A stretch of DNA of 37,603 nt from Deltaproteobacteria bacterium (GTDB lineage Bacteria > Desulfobacterota > Syntrophobacteria > BM002). The notes beneath the pieces were generated by a model, which made no database searches, had not been told where the DNA came from, and was given only the letters and a program-made list of their open reading frames with translations. Shown here in pieces: positions 31,561 through 37,603 of the stretch; position 1 is the first letter of the stretch, and each line of letters begins with the position of its first letter. A program made the position numbers and the translations under genes. The DNA lies in the NCBI GenBank assembly GCA_022340905.1, contig JAJDNB010000102.1:1-37603 (forward strand), in the 5' to 3' direction.

Positions 31561-31594
31561 CGGGGGATTGATCACAAAGTTGGTCAGTCCCCCG
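31561..31594 (+). other. Stable hairpin after atpE
   Basis: Arms 31561-31574 and 31581-31594 form a 14-bp stem with two G-U pairs and a 6-nt loop. No T-run follows. A second hairpin (atcggc/gccgat, 31613-31618 and 31624-31629) lies just before rex. The pair may trim transcription between atpE and rex or protect the atpE mRNA. Confidence 0.6.
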
Positions 31595-31651
31595 ATCACC
31601 CCCTGAATCTAGATCGGCGTGCTGCCGATGTTAAAATAGGACCGTGAGGTT

Positions 31652-32287
31652 ATGAAGTTCGCTAAGATTCCAATGGCCACGATAAACCGGCTGTCTATCT
31701 ATTTGAGAAACTTGGACGAATTGATGGCCAATGACATCGAGGTGATCTCTTCAGAACGATTGGCCAAGCAGTGTGGGGTGAATCCAGCCCAAATTCGTAA
31801 GGACCTGGCGTATTTTGGCGAATTTGGGGTAAGGGGGGTTGGCTATAGAGTCCAGGACCTCTACTCCCAAATCAAAGAGATACTAGGTCTCAATCGTCCG
31901 TGGAACATGGCACTTTTCGGAGTAGGTAATCTGGGTTCAGCTCTTATCCGCCATGCCAACTTTCTCAAGCATGGATATCGCTTCGTGGCTGCTTTTGATT
32001 TAGATTCCGAAAAGATCGGCAAGCGGCTGCCCAACGGCCTTGTTGTCGAACACGTTGACCGCTTCGAGGAGTTGGTGAAGGAGCTCAATGTTGAAATGGG
32101 CATCATCGCCGTGCCACCTTCGTCTGCCCAGAGTGTGGCAAACCAGCTCATCCTTGCTGGGATCAATGGCATTTTGAATTTCTCCCCAGTTCAGATCCAG
32201 GTACCTGACTGCTGTCGGGTGGAAAACGTAGATTTCTCAATCAAGCTGGACAATCTCGCCTACCATATTTCATCAACCAGCATCTAG
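31652..32287 (+). CDS. rex: Redox-sensing transcriptional repressor Rex
   Basis: A 211-residue protein with an N-terminal winged helix ('ISSERLAKQCGVNPAQIRKD', 'YFGEFGVRGVGYRV') and a C-terminal Rossmann domain ('NMALFGVGNLGSALIRH'), followed by the domain-swapping C-terminal helix ('FSIKLDNLAYHIS'). Rex senses the NADH/NAD ratio and represses energy genes when NADH is low. The ATG at 31652 has GAGG close by; a start at 31673 is possible. It lies 114 bp after atpE, and a Rex-like operator precedes the Fo genes, consistent with control of its own neighbourhood. Confidence 0.95.
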   Translation: MKFAKIPMATINRLSIYLRNLDELMANDIEVISSERLAKQCGVNPAQIRKDLAYFGEFGVRGVGYRVQDLYSQIKEILGLNRPWNMALFGVGNLGSALIRHANFLKHGYRFVAAFDLDSEKIGKRLPNGLVVEHVDRFEELVKELNVEMGIIAVPPSSAQSVANQLILAGINGILNFSPVQIQVPDCCRVENVDFSIKLDNLAYHISSTSI

Positions 32288-32473
32288 CCGGCGCGCCGAC
32301 TGCCAGGTGACCAAAGCGTGCGTTGGGTGCGCGCAGGGTTTGGTCTGCGCCCCGCGATTATGAAGTCATTTGGCTCCGCCGTCATCAGGCCTTTCGGCGG
32401 TCACTCATGTTCATTCAGTGTTTCACGACAATAAATGACAGCGAAGCGCAGTGACAGCGTAGCCTAATGACCA
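32288..32473. repeat. GTCAYT-type mirror element between rex and uvrA
   Basis: GTCAYT-like hexamers start at 32365, 32381 and 32400, and the mirror form ARTGAC at 32434, 32450 and 32466: spacings 16, 19, 16 and 16. The two convergent genes end on either side, so the element could fold in both transcripts and act as a bidirectional terminator. Confidence 0.75.
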
Positions 32474-34966
32474 CTAGCCTAGGACCTGTTTTAAATACCT
32501 TCCCGTATAGGATTGGTGTATTTGTGCTATCTCCTCCGGCGTCCCAGTGCCCACAATTCTTCCACCATCTGTCCCCCCTTCAGGTCCAAGATCAATGACG
32601 AAGTCGGAGGTTTTTATAACATCCAGATGGTGTTCTATGACCACGACTGTGTTTCCCATTTCCACCAGGTGATTTAAAACATAGAGAAGCTTTTTGATAT
32701 CGTCGAAATGCAGACCTGTGGTGGGTTCGTCCAGCAAATACAGAGTTCTGCCGCGACTACGCTTGCTGAGTTCCCGGGACAGCTTTATCCTCTGGGCTTC
32801 ACCGCCAGATAATGTTGTGGCCCCTTGGCCGAGTTTAAGATAACCGAGCCCGACCGCCTCCAAGGTAGAAAGCTTATCTTTGATGGCAGGAATGTTGGCA
32901 AAAAATCTGAGGGCCTCGATAATAGTCATATCCAGGATTTGCCAGATGTTTTTCCCCTTGTAAATTATCTCAAGGGTATCTCGGTTAAAACGAAGGCCAT
33001 TACACTGATCACAGGTAACATAGACATCTGGTAAGAAATGCATTTCCACCTTGAGAATTCCTTGACCACCACAGGCTTCACAGCGGCCGCCCTTGACATT
33101 GAAACTGAAGCGGCCGGCCCTGTATCCCCGTGCTCGAGCCTCGGGTACCTGTGCCAGGAGGTTGCGGATGTGGTTGAAAACACCGGTGTAGGTGGCCGGG
33201 TTAGACCTGGGAGTGCGGCCGATTGCGCCCTGATCAATGTGAACAACCTTATCTATTTTTTCGAGACCGAGAATTCGTGCATGAGCGCCAGGATATTGTC
33301 GAGCCCGGTGCAGAGATTGTGCGGCGGCACGGTAAAGGGTGTCCAGAATTAAGCTGCTCTTCCCTGATCCGGAGACACCAGTAACACAGGTGAATAGACC
33401 GACGGGAAAAGATGCGGTTATGTTCTGGAGATTGTTGGCGCTGGCCCCTTCGATGGTAATAAAACCCCGTTGTGGTGTGCGCCGCCTAAAGGGCACTGGT
33501 ATGGACAACCTGCCGGAGAGGTATTGTCCCGTAAGGGAGTTGGGATGTTCACCGATATGTTCAGGCTTACCACTAAAAACGAGATTGCCGCCGTTATCAC
33601 CAGCGCCCGGTCCAACATCAATGACATGGTCCGCCGCCATTATGGTTTCGGTATCGTGTTCTACAACCAATACTGTATTGCCCTGATCCCTCAGGGCTTT
33701 GAGAGTTTTCAGTAACCGGTTGTTGTCCCGCTGGTGAAGTCCGATGCTCGGTTCATCAAGAATATAAAGTACACCTACTAGTTGGGAGCCGATCTGGGTG
33801 GCAAGACGAAGGCGTTGGGCCTCTCCGCCTGAAAGCGTGGTGGAAGGGCGATGGATACTTAAATAAGAAAGGCCCACCTGGGTGAGGAATCTCAGACGCT
33901 GCCGGACTTCATTGAGCAAACGATTGGCCACAGGAGCCTGCTGAGGTGAAAAGCGCAGCTTATTGATCCATTCATCCAGGTCGGTAATGTCCAGGCTGCT
34001 AACCTGATAGATATTGCGATCCTCGATAGTTACTGCCATGGATTCCTGCCGCAACCGGGAACCCTTACAGCTGGAACACACTTCTTCCCCTTCAATGGTG
34101 ACGCCCAGGCCTGAACAATCAGGGCAAGCACCAAGGGCGCTGTTAAAGCTAAAGAGTTGAGGAGATGGTTCAATCATTTTCAGATTACAGGAATGGCAGA
34201 TAGGCCGGTCGGTGAAATCCCACTCGGCCCCATCCAGAATGGCCAATCTGGCTCTGCCTTCACTGGTCCTAAGTGCTAGCTCCATAGAGTCGGTCATACG
34301 CCTGACGGCGTCAGGTCTTACCAGGAGACGGTCTACAACTACTTCGATGTTGGTGCTTAAATCGAGGTCGCGCTCAAAGGGGTCGTCAAGATTGTGGACA
34401 ATGCCATGTATCCGTACGCGAACGAATCCCTCCCTGCGTAATTGGCTGAAGAGCTGCTTTGGTTTATTTCTACGGCGCCACACCAGTGGGGAAAGTATGA
34501 GAATTCTCGTGTTTTCTGGCAAGGTAAGGATCCTGTCCACCATCTGCTGAATAGTCATAGCCTGGATCTTCTCGCCACAGCCCATACAGTGAGGCTGACC
34601 TACCCTGGCAAATAGTACCCTTAAATAGTCATAGATTTCTGTAATGGTTCCAACGGTAGAGCGGGGATTTTTACTCGCGGTCTTTTGCTCGATGGCAATG
34701 GCTGGACTCAAACCCTCGATCGAGTCCACTTCGGGGCGGTCCATTTTCTCCAAAAATTGCCGGGCATATGAGGAAAGTGATTCCACATATCGCCTCTGTC
34801 CCTCAGCATACAAGGTGTCAAAGGCCAAGGAAGACTTGCCTGAGCCGCTGATTCCGGTGATTACCACCAGGCTATTGCGGGGTATATCGACGTCGATGTT
34901 TTTGAGATTGTGCTGTTTCGCACCGCGAACCACGATATTTTCCATTTGGTGTTTCTCATTGCGCAT
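32474..34966 (-). CDS. uvrA: Excinuclease ABC subunit A, short form
   Basis: An 830-residue ABC-type ATPase that detects DNA lesions and loads UvrB in nucleotide excision repair. Both ATP sites are intact ([10 protein letters not shown] and [10 protein letters not shown], each with an 'LSGGEAQR' signature). The UvrB-binding domain (about 130-250) and zinc fingers ('CHSC..CPDC', 'CEAC..CDQC') are present. E. coli UvrA has 940 residues. The missing about 110 fall right after 'CPDCSGLG', where the frame passes straight to '[10 protein letters not shown]' (about residues 285-305). This removes the insertion domain that contacts DNA. The frame is continuous, so it is not a frameshift. The start at 34966 overlaps the upstream gene; ATG 34945 is an alternative. 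Confidence 0.94.
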   Translation of the reverse strand: MRNEKHQMENIVVRGAKQHNLKNIDVDIPRNSLVVITGISGSGKSSLAFDTLYAEGQRRYVESLSSYARQFLEKMDRPEVDSIEGLSPAIAIEQKTASKNPRSTVGTITEIYDYLRVLFARVGQPHCMGCGEKIQAMTIQQMVDRILTLPENTRILILSPLVWRRRNKPKQLFSQLRREGFVRVRIHGIVHNLDDPFERDLDLSTNIEVVVDRLLVRPDAVRRMTDSMELALRTSEGRARLAILDGAEWDFTDRPICHSCNLKMIEPSPQLFSFNSALGACPDCSGLGVTIEGEEVCSSCKGSRLRQESMAVTIEDRNIYQVSSLDITDLDEWINKLRFSPQQAPVANRLLNEVRQRLRFLTQVGLSYLSIHRPSTTLSGGEAQRLRLATQIGSQLVGVLYILDEPSIGLHQRDNNRLLKTLKALRDQGNTVLVVEHDTETIMAADHVIDVGPGAGDNGGNLVFSGKPEHIGEHPNSLTGQYLSGRLSIPVPFRRRTPQRGFITIEGASANNLQNITASFPVGLFTCVTGVSGSGKSSLILDTLYRAAAQSLHRARQYPGAHARILGLEKIDKVVHIDQGAIGRTPRSNPATYTGVFNHIRNLLAQVPEARARGYRAGRFSFNVKGGRCEACGGQGILKVEMHFLPDVYVTCDQCNGLRFNRDTLEIIYKGKNIWQILDMTIIEALRFFANIPAIKDKLSTLEAVGLGYLKLGQGATTLSGGEAQRIKLSRELSKRSRGRTLYLLDEPTTGLHFDDIKKLLYVLNHLVEMGNTVVVIEHHLDVIKTSDFVIDLGPEGGTDGGRIVGTGTPEEIAQIHQSYTGRYLKQVLG

Positions 34967-36116
34967 CGCGAAATCTCTCTGTTCTAAGCCTCAGCCGGAG
35001 AATCTCGCTGGGATGCCAGAGCCGCATGCGTGGCCCCCAAGTACCCGTGCCGCGACAGACAATGACCGTCATACCGTCGACTTCATACCGCCCCTCGAGC
35101 AGCGGGTAAACGCGTTTAAGCAGATAGTCGAAGGGCCAAATCTGTCCGCCGTGGGTGTGGCCAGAAAGCATCAAACCCACACCGGCTCTCGCCGCTCTGT
35201 CAGCCTGCCATGGCGTGTGGGAGAGAAGGATGGTTGCACCTGGAGGTCGATCTGCCAGTGCCTTCGAAATGGGATCACCACCCTGACCAGAGCGGCGAAG
35301 GGCTGTGAGATCATCTACGCCTGCCATAACCAGGCCGGGTTGGACTTCGGCCCAGGAGTTCCTCAGTATCCTAAAGCCTGCCTCTTCAATCAGAAACGTG
35401 CTTCCATGGTGACGGTGGTGCAACTCATGGTTGCCGGGGACAACCCAGACACCTAAAGGTGCAGAAAGGAGACGCAAGGCTCTAAGCAGTCTGCCTTGTG
35501 GCTTGCCGTGCCCTTCGAAGAGATCTCCCAGAAGAACCACCAGGTCTGGCTGCTGCGCCTGGACCTGAGCTACACGAGCTTCCAGCCACCGCTCGCCGAG
35601 GAGCGTGCCAAGGTGTAAGTCTGACATGGCTACGAGCACCGTGCCATCCAGTTCATGGGCAAGACCGGACAAAGATACCTCATAGTTTTCGACAACCGGC
35701 GGCCGCAACCCCTGGACAAGAGCGACCACCGAAAGCGTCGCACCGGCAAGCAACGCTATGGATCGCAACCGAACCGCTCGCCTGGGTACGAGAAAACCGA
35801 ACCCCGTGACGAAGTCCATGGCAAGAAGTGGCACGAAGAGGAGGAATACCACGGCCATCCAATTCATGCCGACGAACTCCAGAGGCTTAGTCAGGGGGCC
35901 TGTGTAGTGGTGACCGTAGACGCGGCCCAAGAAAAAGACTGACCAGAGAAGCAGGCCTGCTCCGATGAGGAACCTTGTGGAAAGGTATCGTTTTACCACA
36001 GGCACCGAGGCAACACGCCAAAAGACGTAAATATGCATCAAGGTGATGACGGAAATAAGAACGAATCCGAACACTGACCCTCCACCGTGCCACACCCGGG
36101 TCTGGATAATCCGCAT
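34956..36116 (-). CDS. Membrane-anchored metallophosphoesterase (YkuE/YaeI-like)
   Basis: A 386-residue protein. About four membrane segments occupy residues 15-150 ('[18 protein letters not shown]', '[16 protein letters not shown]', '[15 protein letters not shown]', '[17 protein letters not shown]'). A calcineurin-like phosphoesterase domain follows with the metal motifs DLHLG, GDLFEG, GNHE and [10 protein letters not shown]. The Bacillus and E. coli relatives YkuE and YaeI hydrolyse lipid pyrophosphates such as UDP-diacylglucosamine in vitro, so a role at the cell envelope is plausible but unproven. Its stop overlaps the uvrA start by 11 nt, so both are read from one transcript. Residual uncertainty is about substrate, not fold. 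Confidence 0.9.
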   Translation of the reverse strand: MRIIQTRVWHGGGSVFGFVLISVITLMHIYVFWRVASVPVVKRYLSTRFLIGAGLLLWSVFFLGRVYGHHYTGPLTKPLEFVGMNWMAVVFLLFVPLLAMDFVTGFGFLVPRRAVRLRSIALLAGATLSVVALVQGLRPPVVENYEVSLSGLAHELDGTVLVAMSDLHLGTLLGERWLEARVAQVQAQQPDLVVLLGDLFEGHGKPQGRLLRALRLLSAPLGVWVVPGNHELHHRHHGSTFLIEEAGFRILRNSWAEVQPGLVMAGVDDLTALRRSGQGGDPISKALADRPPGATILLSHTPWQADRAARAGVGLMLSGHTHGGQIWPFDYLLKRVYPLLEGRYEVDGMTVIVCRGTGTWGPRMRLWHPSEILRLRLRTERFRDAQ

Positions 36117-36552
36117 ATCCCGTATGTGTCGCCTAGCGACTGGAACAATAACAAACGGTACTAGGTGAAAGCAATATAATCAGGATGTCAATGTACCACA
36201 AAATACTTTCTTAATGCTGCGATGAGTACACTCTGAGGAAAGAGACGGAAAGAGGGGTTTACCTATCAGGCAGAGTGGAAATCAAGGTTTGGACTGGAGG
36301 CACCAGTATATAGAATCCAGGAGCCAGAATCCAGAAGTTATTGGTCAATTAGTCGATTACTCAAATCGTTACTTCGTGGTTGAAAGCATTCATAACCATA
36401 TGACTATTTGACACATTGACGATTTGACTTGCTGTCGTCTGTCGTCTGTCCTCTGTCCTCTGTTGTCTACTGTGCCTTGAACCATGGGCCATGAGCCTTG
36501 AACCCCTAACACTGTACAAAGCTTTCGGTGCCTAATGCCTAGTGTTTAGTGC
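36117..36552. repeat. Gene-free region with promoter and repeat mosaic
   Basis: No gene is seen. The right part contains 'ccaggagccagaatccag', the 49-nt segment (36388-36436) inverted relative to 788-836, 'gtcgtctgtcctctgtcctc' units, 'ccatgggccatgagcc', and 'gcctaatgcctagtgtttag' units next to the nhaA stop. The left part (36117-36330) is non-repetitive and holds a candidate promoter for the metallophosphoesterase gene. Confidence 0.75.
36173..36201 (-). promoter_or_regulatory. Candidate promoter of the metallophosphoesterase-uvrA operon
   Basis: On the minus strand TTGTGG (36201-36196) and TATATT (36178-36173) are 17 bp apart, about 57 nt before the ATG at 36116. Confidence 0.4.
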
Positions 36553-37603
36553 TTAGTTACCCTGAGCGGTTGTGTTTCTTTCGCCCCTGCCCAGAAAGGT
36601 GTACACCCAAGCCAAAAAGGCAATTCCCGCAACTGCTGAAAGGATTGATCCCGACAAGATTCCCAGCTTGGCGTAGTTGAGCAGCTCAGGGGAGGTGAAG
36701 GAGAGTCCGGAGACGAATAGGGACATAGTAAAACCTATGCCGCCTAACATGCCGGCACCAATTATGTGCGACCACCTTACTTCAGCGGGTAGCACGGCGA
36801 TACCTGTCTTGACGGCCAAAAAAGAAAAAAGGACTATGCCTATAGGTTTTCCGATCAATAGACCGAGGGCAATCCCTAGAGGCAGAGGCTGATGGATGAT
36901 GCTAGCCAAGTCGATACCCTCGAGGGACAGACCTGCATTGACAAAGGCGAAGAGGGGAAGCAGGCCGAAGGCTATCCATGGATGCAAGGAGTGTTCGAGG
37001 CGTTGCAAAGGGGTTTCTACTTCGTGGCAGGCCACTTCCAGAGCACGCACCGCATTGAGGTGGCCACGATCGAGCAGTATGGAGTAGCCGCAGCTCTGCT
37101 CCTCACATTGGAATTCATCCATGATTTCTTTCACCCTCTTGACGAATCTATCGGTGTCATACTTCCCCCGTGCCGGAATAAACATGGCAACCACGAACCC
37201 TGCCACAGTTGGATGAACTCCGGAGTTTAGGACAGCGAGCCACATACCAAGGCCCAGCAGTGCGTAGAGGACAGCCCACCGGATCCACAGGAGGTTAGCA
37301 ACGACGAGTCCAGCTACGAAAAATATGCAGATTATGAGATAACTCCAGACGATTTCTTTAGTGTAAAAGACCGCGATGACAACCACAGCACCCAGGTCAT
37401 CGGCGATAGCGAAGGCAGAAAGGAAAACCCTCAAGCCCACAGGGAGTTTGCGGCCAAATACCGCGATGGCCCCCAGGGCAAAGGCTATATCTGTTGCCAT
37501 GGGTATCCCCCAGCCACCGGCGGTTGGGGTGCCACGATTCAGAGCAAAATAAATGGCCCCGGGAACAAGCATGCCGCCCAATGCACCGATAACAGGGAGA
37601 AGG
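36553..37603 (-). CDS. nhaA: Na+/H+ antiporter NhaA (N-terminus beyond the window)
   Basis: About 350 C-terminal residues of a polytopic antiporter that exports Na+ in exchange for H+. 'GGMLVPGAIYFALN', then 'GWGIPMATDIAFALGAIAVF' (Asp corresponding to E. coli Asp133) and 'AFAIADDLGAVVVIAVFY' (the Asp-Asp pair of Asp163/164) are the ion-binding motifs. The frame runs through the right window edge, so the true start is missing; apparent starts near 37581 are internal. A hydrophilic loop of about 60 residues ('KYDTDRFVKRVKEIMDEF' onwards) is longer than in E. coli NhaA and occurs in many NhaA proteins outside the gamma group. The stop is followed by repeat DNA. Confidence 0.93.
   Translation of the reverse strand, partial: LLPVIGALGGMLVPGAIYFALNRGTPTAGGWGIPMATDIAFALGAIAVFGRKLPVGLRVFLSAFAIADDLGAVVVIAVFYTKEIVWSYLIICIFFVAGLVVANLLWIRWAVLYALLGLGMWLAVLNSGVHPTVAGFVVAMFIPARGKYDTDRFVKRVKEIMDEFQCEEQSCGYSILLDRGHLNAVRALEVACHEVETPLQRLEHSLHPWIAFGLLPLFAFVNAGLSLEGIDLASIIHQPLPLGIALGLLIGKPIGIVLFSFLAVKTGIAVLPAEVRWSHIIGAGMLGGIGFTMSLFVSGLSFTSPELLNYAKLGILSGSILSAVAGIAFLAWVYTFLGRGERNTTAQGN

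Noticed and set aside
34040..34140. A frameshift or assembly deletion in uvrA as the cause of its short length
   Set aside because: The frame is unbroken, both sides of the junction are conserved, and the junction coincides with a domain border. An in-frame natural loss is simpler, though a second assembly would settle it.
34644..35456. A 270-codon plus-strand frame across uvrA and the metallophosphoesterase gene
   Set aside because: It spans the antisense of two well-conserved genes and shows no protein motif.
1..37603. tRNA, rRNA, riboswitches and transposase genes
   Set aside because: I looked in the spacers for clover-leaf ends, rRNA-like stretches, known aptamer cores and transposase motifs and saw none by eye. 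A covariance-model search was not possible.

Overview
The window looks like chromosomal DNA of a sulfate-reducer-like member of the Desulfobacterota (former Deltaproteobacteria). This rests on gene content: a siroheme-decarboxylase-type Ahb protein beside hemL, a Rex repressor beside a split F-type ATP synthase Fo cluster, and a B12-binding-type radical SAM gene directly after ftsZ. No rRNA, tRNA, CRISPR array, prophage or transposase was found, and the lineage call is an inference.

Layout. Positions 1-3722 (all minus) hold a truncated secreted protein gene, an RNase H-fold exonuclease-like gene and the radical SAM gene. Positions 3948-19868 (all minus) are a division and cell wall (dcw) cluster, read from its promoter leftwards: mraZ, rsmH, ftsL, ftsI, murE, murF, murD, ftsW, murC, murB, ftsQ, ftsA, ftsZ. 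Two expected members are absent: mraY (normally between murF and murD) and murG (normally between ftsW and murC). The two gaps are only 87 and 81 bp and share an identical 19-bp sequence. mltG lies just upstream of mraZ. Positions 21371-24601 (minus) carry an ATP-grasp ligase-like gene, alanine dehydrogenase and a DUF2156 gene. Positions 24743-25008 form a compact unit with a 42-residue Cys-rich ORF between its own promoter and terminator. The plus-strand genes at 25355-32287 are a CLC chloride transporter with CBS domains, an ahb siroheme decarboxylase gene, hemL, atpZ/atpI-atpB-atpE and rex. Positions 32474-37603 (minus) carry a short uvrA, a membrane metallophosphoesterase and a truncated nhaA.

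The genes fit together in three themes. The dcw block makes peptidoglycan precursors and builds the divisome, probably autoregulated by MraZ through three operator boxes at a strong sigma70 promoter. The ahb and hemL genes feed the siroheme-dependent haem route. The Fo genes, rex and nhaA suggest redox-responsive and possibly sodium-linked energetics, because AtpE carries the full Gln/Glu-Ser/Tyr sodium-site signature and a Rex-like operator lies before the atp genes.

The most unusual large-scale property is the intergenic DNA. Most gaps are mosaics of several degenerate repeat families: a near-identical 110-nt element in two inverted copies, a 49-nt element in two inverted copies, mirror-image elements with GTCAYT every 16-19 bp, 'gcatggggcat' runs, and 'tctgacctctgatc' runs. 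They reach into gene ends, distort gene-start calls for ftsW and murF, and mark both sites where dcw genes are missing.
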